From VRUE01 sp963703235 (GTDB lineage Bacteria > Actinomycetota > Thermoleophilia > Solirubrobacterales > 70-9), in contig OY969802.1 in the NCBI GenBank assembly GCA_963703235.1, positions 868,001 through 932,000 on the forward strand: DNA of 64,000 nucleotides, read 5' to 3'. The translations under genes and the position numbers were made by a program. A model generated the notes under the pieces. The model saw only the letters and a program-made list of their open reading frames with translations, was not told the DNA's origin and ran no database searches. Numbering within the stretch: the stretch's first letter is position 1; the number at the start of each line of letters is the position of its first letter. Positions 1 to 7,689 of this stretch are shown piece by piece.

Positions 1-135
1 CCCGAGCCGCGCCAGCTGCTGCGCGATCTCGACCTTCTCGGCCGTGTTGAGCGAGATGCCCGGCGACTGCTCGCCGTCGCGCAGGGTCGTGTCGAAGATG
101 TGGACGCAGTTCGCGTCGTCTGATGCTGAAGTCAC
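1..135 (-). CDS. leuA: 2-isopropylmalate synthase, N-terminal fragment (runs off the window)
   Basis: Only the first 45 codons are present. They read from a GTG at 135 and contain FDTTLRDGEQSPG, the metal- and substrate-binding signature at the N-terminus of the isopropylmalate/citramalate/homocitrate synthase family. LeuA condenses acetyl-CoA with 2-oxoisovalerate in the first committed step of leucine synthesis, which fits the ilvC, ilvB and ilvN genes in this window. The start is set by an AGGAGG sequence at 144-149, eight bases before the GTG, one of the few strong ribosome binding sites in the region. A homocitrate or citramalate synthase cannot be excluded from 45 residues, but the ilv context favours LeuA. 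Confidence 0.85.
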   Translation of the reverse strand, partial: MTSASDDANCVHIFDTTLRDGEQSPGISLNTAEKVEIAQQLARLG

Positions 136-288
136 GGGACTTACCTCCTTCTCCAATTGAACCGAATGACCTTGTCTCTCGCGGCTCTCGCGCCGCCCAG
201 CGCTATTCCCCCCGAAGGGGGAGGAGAAGGAGAAGCGCCAGGCTGTCGGGCCGGTACGTCATTCGCCTTCGCAGGTTAGCGCACGCCG
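136..288. promoter_or_regulatory. leuA leader and divergent promoter region
   Basis: This gap separates leuA (minus) from the MFS gene (plus). On the leuA strand the leader holds a short C5/G5 hairpin with a TTC loop (209-221) followed by the AGGAGG site. A long leader with a GC hairpin would fit attenuation of leuA, but I could not identify a leucine-rich leader peptide, so regulation is unproven. Confidence 0.35.
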
Positions 289-299
289 ATGCGCCTGCA

Positions 300-305
300 T
301 AAGCT
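300..305 (+). promoter_or_regulatory. -10 element TAAGCT of the MFS gene
   Basis: TAAGCT lies 7 nt before the ATG at 313, the spacing expected if the transcript begins at the start codon. It favours 313 over the upstream in-frame ATG at 289. Confidence 0.5.
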
Positions 306-312
306 GCGCGCC

Positions 313-1719
313 ATGGAGTCCGGATCCACCGCGATCTCCCGCAGCACTTGGCTGGCCCTGCTGGCGATGGGCATCAGCGTCGTCGTCATCGCCAACGACT
401 TCTCGGCAATCAACGTCGCCCTGCCGACGATGGAGCAGGACTTCGATACCAACATCAACACGATCCAGTGGGTGATCAACGCCTACGCGCTCACCTTCGG
501 GGTGCTGATCGTCACCGGCGGCCGCCTCGCCGACATGTTCGGCCGGCGCCGGGCCTTCTTCGTCGGCACCGCGATCTTCGCCTCGATGTCGGCGCTGGGC
601 GGGGCGGCGCCGTCGGAGACCTGGCTGATCGTCAGCCGCGTGCTGATGGCGATCGGCGGCGCCTTGATGTGGCCGGCGATCCTCGGCATGACCTACGAGA
701 TCCTGCCCGAAGAGAAGGCGGGCCTCGCCGGCGGCATCGTCATCGGCGCCGCCGGGCTCGGCAACGCGCTCGGCCCGCTGATCGGCGGCGTCCTCACCGA
801 CCTGTTGAGCTGGCGCTGGATCTTCTTCCTCAACGTCCCCGTCTCCGCCCTCGCGGTCCTCATCACCTACTCCCTGGTGAAGGTCAAAGAGCCCGAAGCG
901 GGCGAGCGGCGAATCGACTACGCGGGGGTCGCCGCCCTCTCGATCGGGCTCGTCTCGCTGCTGGTCGCGCTGGACCAGGTCGACGACTGGGGCTGGGGAG
1001 ACCCGAAGACGATCGGGCTGCTGGCGCTCACCGTCGTCCTGCTCGCCTCCTTCCTGCCGATCGAGCGGCGCGCCGGGACGAGCGCCCTGGTCCCACGTGA
1101 GGTGATCCGCAACGAGAGCTTCCGCGCCTCCTGCCTGGCGATCCTCTTCATGTCCGCCACTTTCTTCGCCGCCCTGCTCTACCTGCCGCAGTTCATGCAG
1201 AAGCATCTCGATTACACGCCGCTCGAGGCCGGAGTCGGAATGCTGCCCTTCCTGGCCGTCTTCGCGCTCGTCTCCTTCGTCGCCGGCCCTCTCTACAACC
1301 GCCTCGGCGCCAAGCTGCTCGTCTCGATCGGCTCGGCCTGCATCGCGATCGCCCCTTTCCTCTTCTCGTTGGCCGACGAGGGCTCCGGCTACACGTCCCT
1401 GATCGCCGGCATGGTCGTGCTCGGGATCGGGATCGGCAGCTTCTACCCGACCGCGACCACGGCCGGGGTCACCTCCGTCGACGAATCCCAGACCAGCCTC
1501 GCGGGCGGGATCGTCTACATGTTCCAGATCGCCGGCGGCTCGATCGGCCTCGGCCTGACCACGACCGTCTTCTCCTCGCAGGAAACCTTCATCGACGGCA
1601 TCCAGGCCGCCTTCCGACTCGACGCAGCGCTCTCCCTGGTCGGCTTCGTAATTGCCCTGCTCTTTGTGGGCGGACGCCTGGTCGGTCGGCGCGAGCCCGT
1701 TCAGGCCCCATCCCAGTAG
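313..1719 (+). CDS. MFS drug exporter, DHA2 (EmrB/QacA) family
   Basis: A 468-residue hydrophobic protein of about 14 transmembrane segments, the size and topology of DHA2 proton-coupled multidrug antiporters. It has the motif-A loop GGRLADMFGRRR after the second helix and the antiporter-type run GAAGLGNALGPLIGG near residue 140. The substrate cannot be read from sequence. The start at ATG 313 was chosen because a TANNNT hexamer sits 7 nt upstream; ATG 289 is also in frame and would add eight residues. Its last codons lie inside the left arm of a long inverted repeat shared with the convergent RTX gene. No adjacent TetR-type regulator is visible. Confidence 0.88.
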   Translation: MESGSTAISRSTWLALLAMGISVVVIANDFSAINVALPTMEQDFDTNINTIQWVINAYALTFGVLIVTGGRLADMFGRRRAFFVGTAIFASMSALGGAAPSETWLIVSRVLMAIGGALMWPAILGMTYEILPEEKAGLAGGIVIGAAGLGNALGPLIGGVLTDLLSWRWIFFLNVPVSALAVLITYSLVKVKEPEAGERRIDYAGVAALSIGLVSLLVALDQVDDWGWGDPKTIGLLALTVVLLASFLPIERRAGTSALVPREVIRNESFRASCLAILFMSATFFAALLYLPQFMQKHLDYTPLEAGVGMLPFLAVFALVSFVAGPLYNRLGAKLLVSIGSACIAIAPFLFSLADEGSGYTSLIAGMVVLGIGIGSFYPTATTAGVTSVDESQTSLAGGIVYMFQIAGGSIGLGLTTTVFSSQETFIDGIQAAFRLDAALSLVGFVIALLFVGGRLVGRREPVQAPSQ

Positions 1720-1818
1720 GGGTGGAACGTCTTTGTACTTTTTCTGCGGAGACGCCAGCGGACAGCCGACAACTGTCTTCAGAAAAAGTTAAGTGGAACC
1801 CCTACTGGGATGGGGCCT
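1703..1818. repeat. Long bipartite inverted repeat at a convergent gene junction
   Basis: Arms 1703-1723 and 1798-1818 are perfect 21-nt reverse complements. A second perfect 10-bp pairing (1737-1746 with 1780-1789, ACTTTTTCTG/CAGAAAAAGT) is nested inside. The MFS stop codon lies in the left arm and the RTX gene stop abuts the right arm. It probably acts as a bidirectional terminator or mRNA 3'-end stabiliser, but there is no clear U-tract after the outer stem. Confidence 0.75.
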
Positions 1819-2393
1819 CAAGGAACTGGCGGCCCGCCAGGCGCCCGTCGCACGACGTCGTCGCCGCGGCCCTCGCGGACGACGTCGTCGCCGGGACCGC
1901 TGAGGATCACGTCGTTGCCGGGGCCGCCGAAGTGGACGTCGTCGCCGGGGCCGCCGGCCAGCAGATCGTCGCCGCGCCAACCGGTCAGGCGGTCGTCGCC
2001 GATGCCGCCGATCAGCTTGTCCGGTCCGGCGCCGCCGATCAGGACGTCGCGTCCGGAGCCGCCCCGCATCGTGACCGGGATCGAGATGTCCTTGGCGACC
2101 GCGATCCTGTCGTCGCCGCCGTCGGCGTTGATTTCAAAGCCGGCGATCGCCGGGGCCGGGCAGATCAGCTCGTTCGGGTTCCCTTCCGGGTTGCCGCAGA
2201 TCGTGCCGCCGACCTCGAGCGGGACGATCGAGTCGATCACGTAGCTGCGGCCGTCCGGGGTGAGCCAGATGTGGATCACGTTCGAAGCGGAGCCGCCGGC
2301 GAGCAGCACGGTGAACGACGAGGACTGGGCAGGGGCGAGCGACGGCGCCTGCAGCACCAGGATCGCAAGCAAAGTGAGGATCGCTTTCTTCAT
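1818..2393 (-). CDS. Secreted RTX-type calcium-binding repeat protein
   Basis: A 191-residue protein that begins with a Sec signal peptide (MKKAILTLLAILVLQ..., likely cleavage after APAQ near residue 23). Residues ~110-185 hold about seven tandem GGxGxDxLxG nonapeptides such as GGAGPDKLIGG and GGPGDDVHFGG. These form the calcium-bound parallel beta-roll of hemolysin-type proteins. No catalytic domain is visible; residues 25-105 are a short beta-rich region. It lies 41 nt downstream of the quinone oxidoreductase in the same direction and may be co-transcribed. The ATG at 2393 was chosen because it opens the signal peptide; upstream in-frame sequence overlaps the neighbouring gene. Confidence 0.75.
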   Translation of the reverse strand: MKKAILTLLAILVLQAPSLAPAQSSSFTVLLAGGSASNVIHIWLTPDGRSYVIDSIVPLEVGGTICGNPEGNPNELICPAPAIAGFEINADGGDDRIAVAKDISIPVTMRGGSGRDVLIGGAGPDKLIGGIGDDRLTGWRGDDLLAGGPGDDVHFGGPGNDVILSGPGDDVVREGRGDDVVRRAPGGPPVP

Positions 2394-2434
2394 CGCCAGT
2401 CTGTCCCCGCCACGAGCTGGGTCGAGGCTTCCAC

Positions 2435-3466
2435 TTAAGGGAACAGCACCACCTTGCCGACGTTGCGGCGTGCACCGATGAACTCGTGCGCCTCGCCGGC
2501 CCGCTCGAAGGGAAAGGAGGCGGCGACAACCGGGTCGAGGCGTCCCTGCTCGAGGTCTGCCATCAGCGGCTCGGTGACCCGGTCGAGGTTGCCCTCTCGG
2601 TCCCACCACTTGAGCATGTTGAGCCCGAAGACGCCTTTGTTCTCGTTCATCGTCGCCAGGCTCTTCCACCACGGCGACGTTGCCAGCGGCATCTTCGCCA
2701 GGGCCTTGAGCGTCGCTGGCAGATCCCGCTTCCCGTCCTTGGACGCCTCCGAGAGCCCGTACATCACCAGGCGCCCGCCGGGCCGCAGCAGGCGGTAGTC
2801 CTTGCGGAAGGAGGTCGGGCCGAGCGCGTCGACAACGAGGTCGACGCCCTCGCCGCCGGTGAGCCGCATCACCTCCTGCTCGAAGTCCTGGCTGCGATAG
2901 TCGATCGCGTGGGCGACGCCCTGGGCGCGGATCGCCTCGTGCTTGGAGGCCGAGGCAGTTCCGAAGACCTCGGCACCGGCGTTGCGGGCGATCTGGGTCG
3001 CCGAGATGCCGACGCCGCCGGCGGCGGCGTGGATCAGCACCCGGTCGCCTGCGCGCAGGCTGCCCATGATCACCAGCGCCGCGTAGGCGGTGCCGTAGTT
3101 GACCGGGAAGGCGGCGCCTTGCTCGAAGCTGAGCCGGTCGGGCAGCGGCAGAGCCTGGTCCGCCGGAACCGCGACCAGCTCCGCCTGACCGCCGAAACGG
3201 GTACCGGCGACGACGCGGTCGCCGACCGAGTGCGAGGTCACACCCTCCCCCACCGACTCGACCTCTCCGGCCACCTCGTAGCCCAACACGCAGGGCGTCT
3301 TCGGCGCGTCCGGATAGAGGCCGACCCGGGCCATCGTGTCGGCGAAGTTGATCCCTGCGGCTTTGACGGCGATCCGGACCTCGCCGGGGCCCACGGGCGG
3401 GTCTGGGCGCTCCTGCACCTGGAGCACCTCAGGCCCTCCCGTCCCGGTCAGCACCACCGCGCGCAT
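2435..3466 (-). CDS. Zinc-independent MDR quinone oxidoreductase, VAT1-like
   Basis: A 343-residue medium-chain dehydrogenase/reductase. The N-terminal GroES-like fold (residues ~1-120) includes GPGEVRIAVKAAGINFADTMAR, and a Rossmann domain follows with the NADPH-binding AAAGGVGI at about residue 147. The cysteine/histidine zinc ligands of alcohol dehydrogenases are absent, as in quinone oxidoreductases. The long C-terminal insertion with LATSPWWKS resembles VAT-1-like members. It probably reduces quinones or alpha,beta-unsaturated carbonyls with NADPH; the substrate is unknown. It follows serA by 21 nt but has its own -10-like TAGGGT 7 nt before its ATG, so it may be transcribed both with and independently of serC-serA. 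Confidence 0.82.
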   Translation of the reverse strand: MRAVVLTGTGGPEVLQVQERPDPPVGPGEVRIAVKAAGINFADTMARVGLYPDAPKTPCVLGYEVAGEVESVGEGVTSHSVGDRVVAGTRFGGQAELVAVPADQALPLPDRLSFEQGAAFPVNYGTAYAALVIMGSLRAGDRVLIHAAAGGVGISATQIARNAGAEVFGTASASKHEAIRAQGVAHAIDYRSQDFEQEVMRLTGGEGVDLVVDALGPTSFRKDYRLLRPGGRLVMYGLSEASKDGKRDLPATLKALAKMPLATSPWWKSLATMNENKGVFGLNMLKWWDREGNLDRVTEPLMADLEQGRLDPVVAASFPFERAGEAHEFIGARRNVGKVVLFP

Positions 3467-3473
3467 GAAGGCA

Positions 3474-3479
3474 ACCCTA
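3474..3479 (-). promoter_or_regulatory. -10 element TAGGGT of the quinone oxidoreductase
   Basis: TAGGGT, 7 nt before the ATG at 3466, in the 21-nt gap after serA. No Shine-Dalgarno sequence intervenes, so a leaderless internal promoter is likely. Confidence 0.5.
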
Positions 3480-3487
3480 CTGTTTGC

Positions 3488-5068
3488 TCAGAGGTCGACC
3501 GAGCGGCCGACGGAGAAGCCGTCGAGCTGGAGGATCTTCTCGATCGTCTCCTCGCGCACGGGCGCGTCGGTCGTCAGCGCCATCACCGCGCGGTCGCCGT
3601 CCTCCTCGGCGCCGACCGCCGCGGAGACGATGTTCACCCCCTGCTCGCCGAACATCGTCCCGACCCTGCCGATCATCCCGGGTTGGTCGGCGTAGCGGAA
3701 AACGGTCAGGTGATCGGCAAAGGGAAGGTAGAAGCTCTCGCCCCAAACCGAGACGAGGTAGGGCTCGTTGCGCGGCCCGACTCCGGTCCCCGCCACCTCG
3801 ACGGCGTCGGCGTCGCTGCCGAGCCGCACCGCGATCAGCTCGGTGAAGTCCTCGGAGCCGGTGTCCTTGGTCTCGGTCAGCTCGATGCCCCGCTCCTCGG
3901 CCATCTGTGGCGCGTTGACGAGGTTGACCGGCTCCTCGGTGTGGCCGGAGAGGATGCCGACCAGGACCGCGATGCCGAGCAGGCGGGTGTCGTGCGAGGC
4001 GATGCGGCCGCGGAACTCGGCGGTGACGCGGTCGACCGAGCCGACGCCGAGCCCCTGCGCGAGGCGGCCGAGCTTTTCGCAGAGCGGCACGAACGGCGCC
4101 AGCGCCTCCATCTCCTCGGGGCGGACCGCGGCGATGTTGACCGCGTTGGTGACGACGCCACCGGTCAGCGCCGCGGTTACCTGCTCGGCGGTCACGACCC
4201 CGGCGCGATCCTGCGCCTCGGCGGTCGAGGCCCCCAGGTGCGGGGTGACGACGACGTCCCCACGGGCGAAGATCGGATGGTCGGTGAAGGGCTCGGAGGG
4301 AAAGACGTCGAGCGCGGCGCCGGCCAGCTTGCCCGACTCGAGCGCGGCCAGCACAGCGTCGAGGTCGACCAGCTCGCCGCGGGCGCAATTCACCAAGCGC
4401 GCCCCATCCGCCATCGCCGCAAGGGACCCGGCGTCGATCAGGCCGATCGTCTCCGGCGTCTTCGGCACGTGCAGGGTGACGACGTCGGCGCGGCCGAGCA
4501 GGTCGTCCAGCTCGGTCACCCCCTCGACGCCGAGCTCGCGGAAGCGCTCAGCGGAGACGAACTTGTCGAAGGCGAGCACGTCCATGTCGAAGCTCTGCGC
4601 CCGCTTGGCGACCAGCTGGCCGATCCGGCCGAAGCCGATCACCCCCAGCGTCTTGCCGTAGAGCTCGGCGCCTTTGAAGCGGGAGCGCTCCCAGGCGCCA
4701 CCGACCAGGGTCGCCTGCGCCTGCGGGACGTTGCGGCAGAGCGCCAGCATCAACGCCACCGTGTGCTCGGCGGCAGCGACGGAGTTCGATTCGGGCGCGT
4801 TGGCGACGACGATGCCGCGCCGGGTCGCGGCCGGGATGTCGACGTTGTCGACCCCGGTGCCGGCGCGGCCGATCACCTTCAACCGCTCCGCCCGCTCGAG
4901 CAGCTCCGGCGTGACCTGGGTCGCCGAGCGGACCAGGATCGCGTCGTACTCACCGATCGCTTGCATCAGCTCCTCGTCGGACATCTCGAGGCCGAGGTCG
5001 ACGTCGAAGTTCTGGCGCAGCAGCTCGACCCCCGAGTCGGCGATCTTCTCCTTGACCAGGACCTTCAC
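3488..5068 (-). CDS. serA: D-3-phosphoglycerate dehydrogenase
   Basis: This 526-residue enzyme oxidises 3-phosphoglycerate to 3-phosphohydroxypyruvate with NAD, the first step of serine synthesis. It has the long actinobacterial architecture: catalytic/NAD domains (Rossmann GVIGFGRIG near residue 145; catalytic Arg in NCARGELVD; His in HLGAST), an intervening ASB domain, and a C-terminal ACT domain starting FRYADQPGMIGRVG that binds serine for feedback control in this family. The GTG start at 5068 overlaps the serC stop by four bases (GTGA), so translation is probably coupled. Serine made here would feed cysE-cysK elsewhere in the window. Confidence 0.96.
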   Translation of the reverse strand: MKVLVKEKIADSGVELLRQNFDVDLGLEMSDEELMQAIGEYDAILVRSATQVTPELLERAERLKVIGRAGTGVDNVDIPAATRRGIVVANAPESNSVAAAEHTVALMLALCRNVPQAQATLVGGAWERSRFKGAELYGKTLGVIGFGRIGQLVAKRAQSFDMDVLAFDKFVSAERFRELGVEGVTELDDLLGRADVVTLHVPKTPETIGLIDAGSLAAMADGARLVNCARGELVDLDAVLAALESGKLAGAALDVFPSEPFTDHPIFARGDVVVTPHLGASTAEAQDRAGVVTAEQVTAALTGGVVTNAVNIAAVRPEEMEALAPFVPLCEKLGRLAQGLGVGSVDRVTAEFRGRIASHDTRLLGIAVLVGILSGHTEEPVNLVNAPQMAEERGIELTETKDTGSEDFTELIAVRLGSDADAVEVAGTGVGPRNEPYLVSVWGESFYLPFADHLTVFRYADQPGMIGRVGTMFGEQGVNIVSAAVGAEEDGDRAVMALTTDAPVREETIEKILQLDGFSVGRSVDL

Positions 5069-6207
5069 GGCCTCACCTCCGGCGCGTTCTCCAGCACCCA
5101 GTCGATGCAGGCGGTCAGCGCTTCGACGTCAGCCGGCTCGACGGCCGGGAACATCCCGATCCGCAGCTGGTTGCGGCCCAGCTTGCGGTAGGGCTCGACG
5201 TCGACGATGCCGTTGGCGCGCAGCGTTGCGGCAAGCGCGGCGGCGTCGACGGCGGCGTCGAAATCGATAGTGCCGACGACGAGCGAGCGCTTGGCGGGAT
5301 CGGCGACGAACGGTGTCGCGGCGTCGCTGCGCTCAGCCCACCCATACAGGTGGCCCGAGGAGGCGCCGGTGCGCGCTACGCACCACTCGAGACCGCCGGC
5401 AGCGAGCATCCACTCGATCTGATCCGCGAGCAGCAGCAGGGTCGCCAGGGCCGGCGTGTTGTAGGTCTGGTTCTTGCGCGAGCTCTCGATCGCCGTCGGC
5501 AGCGAGAGGAAGGCCGGCTGCCAGCGTCCCGGTGCCCCGTCCAGCTCCTCGGTCCTCGCCACCGCGGCCGGGCTGAGCAGCGCCAGCCAGAGCCCTCCGT
5601 CGGCGCCGAACCCCTTCTGCGGGGCGAAGTAGTAGGCATCGGCCTCGGCGGCGTCGAGTGGCAGGCCGGCGGCGCCGGAGGTGCCGTCGATCAGGACCAG
5701 CGCGGCGCCGGCCTCGCTCGGCCGTCGCACCTCCACCATCACCCCGGTCGAGGTCTCGTTGTGGGCCCAGGCGATTACGTCGGCGGCCGGATCGGCGGCC
5801 GGCTCCGGCGCGTCGCCGGGCTCGGCCTCGACCAGGAGCGGTTCGGCGAGGAACGGCGCGGCAGCCGTCGCCTTGGCGAACTTCCCCGAGAACTCGCCGT
5901 AGGTGAGGTGCAGCGCCCGCTCCCGGACCAGCCAGGCGGCGGCGGCCTCCCAGAAGGCGGTCGCGCCGCCGTTGCCGAGCGCCACCTCGTAGCCATCGGG
6001 CAGTGAGAACAGCGCGGCGAGACCATCGCGGACGCGCCCGACCAGATCGCGGACCGCCGCCTGCCGGTGCGAGGTCCCCATCAGGTCGGCCCGTTCGGCG
6101 AGCTTGGCCAGCGCCTCCGGCCGCACCTTGGAGGGCCCGCAGCCGAAGCGGCCGTCGGCCGGCTTGAGGTCGGCGGGGATCTGGGCTGTTTCAGTCGTCG
6201 CGGTCAT
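5065..6207 (-). CDS. serC: Phosphoserine aminotransferase, mycobacterial type
   Basis: A 380-residue class V PLP aminotransferase converting 3-phosphohydroxypyruvate and glutamate to O-phosphoserine. It opens with the phosphate-binding FGCGPSKVRPEAL and holds the PLP lysine in FAPQKGFGADGGLW. Length and motifs match the SerC subtype of mycobacteria rather than that of E. coli. The ATG at 6207 was preferred over an open-frame extension to 6414 because family members start just before the GPSKVR motif and the upstream peptide is of shadow composition. It is first in a serC-serA run. No phosphoserine phosphatase gene was seen in the window. Confidence 0.93.
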   Translation of the reverse strand: MTATTETAQIPADLKPADGRFGCGPSKVRPEALAKLAERADLMGTSHRQAAVRDLVGRVRDGLAALFSLPDGYEVALGNGGATAFWEAAAAWLVRERALHLTYGEFSGKFAKATAAAPFLAEPLLVEAEPGDAPEPAADPAADVIAWAHNETSTGVMVEVRRPSEAGAALVLIDGTSGAAGLPLDAAEADAYYFAPQKGFGADGGLWLALLSPAAVARTEELDGAPGRWQPAFLSLPTAIESSRKNQTYNTPALATLLLLADQIEWMLAAGGLEWCVARTGASSGHLYGWAERSDAATPFVADPAKRSLVVGTIDFDAAVDAAALAATLRANGIVDVEPYRKLGRNQLRIGMFPAVEPADVEALTACIDWVLENAPEVRP

Positions 6208-6328
6208 CGAGCGGCCAAGGTTATTGACCGTCGCGGGTGGACTCTCCTCGGCTCCGACTAGTAGGGTCGCGCCCAGCAGCACAGTGCGCTCTGTGTTGCT
6301 GGATCGTTCAGGCAACCAGGAGGAGAAA

Positions 6329-6904
6329 TTGGCGACCGACGTCTTCCTTGCGGGCAGCGATTTTCGGGCGAAGATCCGCAACCCCTGGGGGGTGCTGGGG
6401 TTGAGCATCATCACCTTTGGGATCTACACGATCTTCTGGTGGTACTACATAAACCGCGAGCTGCGAGACCTCGGTCGGGCCAAGCGAGTAGCGGGGCTGG
6501 GCGACAACCCTGGGTTATCCACTGCCGCCTACGTCCTTGGAGGCTTCCTCTTCTACATCCCGACCATCTGGACGGTCGTCACGACGATGCGCAGGATCCA
6601 GGCCGGCCACCGAGCAACCGGCCAGCTCGACATCCTCAACGGATGGCTTGCCGCCCTGGTGTGGATCTTCACCCTGGGGCTCGGCGGGCTGGTGTTCACC
6701 CAGTACGAACTGAACAAGATGTGGGAGGGTCAACCGGTCGCGCTGCCCGCATACGTGGGCGGTTTGGGAGGCGACGCTGACCTGGATCGTCTTTCCAAGC
6801 TTCGCGATCTGCACGAGTCCGGCGCGATCTCGGAGCAGGAGTTCGAGGCTGAAAAGGCCCGCATCCTTCCCGCAGGTGGCCAGGCGGAGGGCGAAAACTC
6901 ATGA
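6329..6904 (+). CDS. DUF4234 membrane protein with SHOCT tail
   Basis: A 191-residue protein with a DUF4234-like core: GVLGLSIITFGIYTIFWWYY forms helix 1, with further helices at ~65-90 (LGGFLFYIPTIWTVVTTM) and ~110-135. The C-terminus (~155-185) is a SHOCT motif, LSKLRDLHESGAISEQEFE, a short amphipathic segment found at the ends of many membrane-linked bacterial proteins and thought to mediate oligomerisation. The start is a TTG at 6329, set by AGGAGG six bases earlier and by the family's habit of beginning just before FRxKIRNPWGV. Its stop overlaps the cupin ATG by four bases, so the pair is probably one transcript. Function is unknown. Confidence 0.8.
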   Translation: MATDVFLAGSDFRAKIRNPWGVLGLSIITFGIYTIFWWYYINRELRDLGRAKRVAGLGDNPGLSTAAYVLGGFLFYIPTIWTVVTTMRRIQAGHRATGQLDILNGWLAALVWIFTLGLGGLVFTQYELNKMWEGQPVALPAYVGGLGGDADLDRLSKLRDLHESGAISEQEFEAEKARILPAGGQAEGENS

Positions 6905-7335
6905 ACGAGACCGGGGAAACCGGCATCGCGAGGGGCGACGGTTACGCCGTCGCCAACCTCGACGACCTCGGCGAGGGCTACGGCTTCCGCAAGATCCGCA
7001 AGGGGCTCGGGGTGACCGCCTTCGGCGCCAACGCGATCGTGATCCCACCGGGCTACGAGACCGGCCGCCACCTGCACGAGGAGCAGGAGGAGCTCTACTT
7101 CCTCCACAGCGGCCGCATCGCGATCGAGTTCGGCGACGGCTCCAGCCACGAGCTCGGCCCGGGTGGCCTCGCCTGGGTCGACGCCCCCACGGTCCGCAAG
7201 ATCCGCAACCTCAGCGATTCCGAGGACGCCGTCTACGTCGTCGTCGGCGGCAAGGACGGCTACGTCGGGCGGGACGGCAAGCTGCCGCCTGGCGAGGAGT
7301 CTCGGTTCGGCGGCGACGGCCCGCCTGGGGCCTGA
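6901..7335 (+). CDS. Small single-domain cupin
   Basis: A 144-residue cupin with a clear first motif, GRHLHEEQEELYFLHSG, giving the metal ligands His, His and Glu. The second motif is degenerate: the expected distal His is not evident in GPGGLAWVDAPTVRKI. Such proteins act as small dioxygenases, isomerases or sugar/metabolite binders; the substrate cannot be assigned. The ATGA overlap with the upstream DUF4234-SHOCT gene indicates co-translation. The last ~20 residues (GRDGKLPPGEESRFGGDG) look disordered. Confidence 0.82.
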   Translation: MNETGETGIARGDGYAVANLDDLGEGYGFRKIRKGLGVTAFGANAIVIPPGYETGRHLHEEQEELYFLHSGRIAIEFGDGSSHELGPGGLAWVDAPTVRKIRNLSDSEDAVYVVVGGKDGYVGRDGKLPPGEESRFGGDGPPGA

Positions 7336-7528
7336 TCGTCCCCGGTGAGGACTGCCGGACCCCTCTCCCACACGGATCTGGCACCAGCGAGAAGCAACTG
7401 TGCTCCGGGTGCGACTCTGCTCCCCGAGCAAGTGAAGCTGCCCAGCCCGTGGCTTCAGCTGGAGAGCGACAGGCCCTTCGCGGGCAAGCTCGCTGTTCAG
7501 CTCGAGATGAATGAGGAACTGGCCGAGA
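7336..7528. other. Unassigned stretch before repeat copy A
   Basis: About 190 bp between the cupin stop and the repeat. A frame opens at 7345 and runs through the repeat core to 7602, but its product resembles nothing I recognise and ends inside the repeat, so I do not call it a gene. It may be remnant sequence that travelled with the repeat. Confidence 0.4.
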
Positions 7529-7676
7529 GGCGGGTAGCGGTGTCCCTCCGCGGGAATGTCGCCGAAGGCGGCGATATGCAATCTGTTTATCGCGCGGCAT
7601 AGCCGCGCTCCAACACCGTCGCTAAGCGCGAAGCGCGTGCGACATCAATTCCCGCGGAGGGACACCGCCACCCGCC
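7529..7676. repeat. Multi-hairpin dispersed repeat, copy A (complete)
   Basis: Closing arms 7529-7557 and 7648-7676 pair over 28 of 29 positions. They enclose a 90-nt core (7558-7647) that folds into three hairpins: H1 7558-7572 (loop GAA), H2 7592-7608 (GCGCGGC/GCCGCGC, loop ATA) and H3 7618-7643 (GTCGC/GCGAC, with an inner GCGC-GAA-GCGC). The core is nearly identical to the cores near 49.7/51.2 kb and at 52.4 kb, while the arms differ. It lies between the convergent cupin and ilvC genes. Confidence 0.85.
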
Positions 7677-7689
7677 CCGCGCCTGCTGC

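Noticed and set aside
2486..5191. Plus-strand open frame of 901 codons over the oxidoreductase and serA genes
   Set aside because: Antisense shadow of two well-conserved genes in GC-rich DNA; Arg/Asp/Gly/His-rich product without domains.
7345..7602. 85-codon plus-strand ORF running into repeat copy A
   Set aside because: Half of it is the repeat core; no family resemblance, no start signal. Treated as noncoding.
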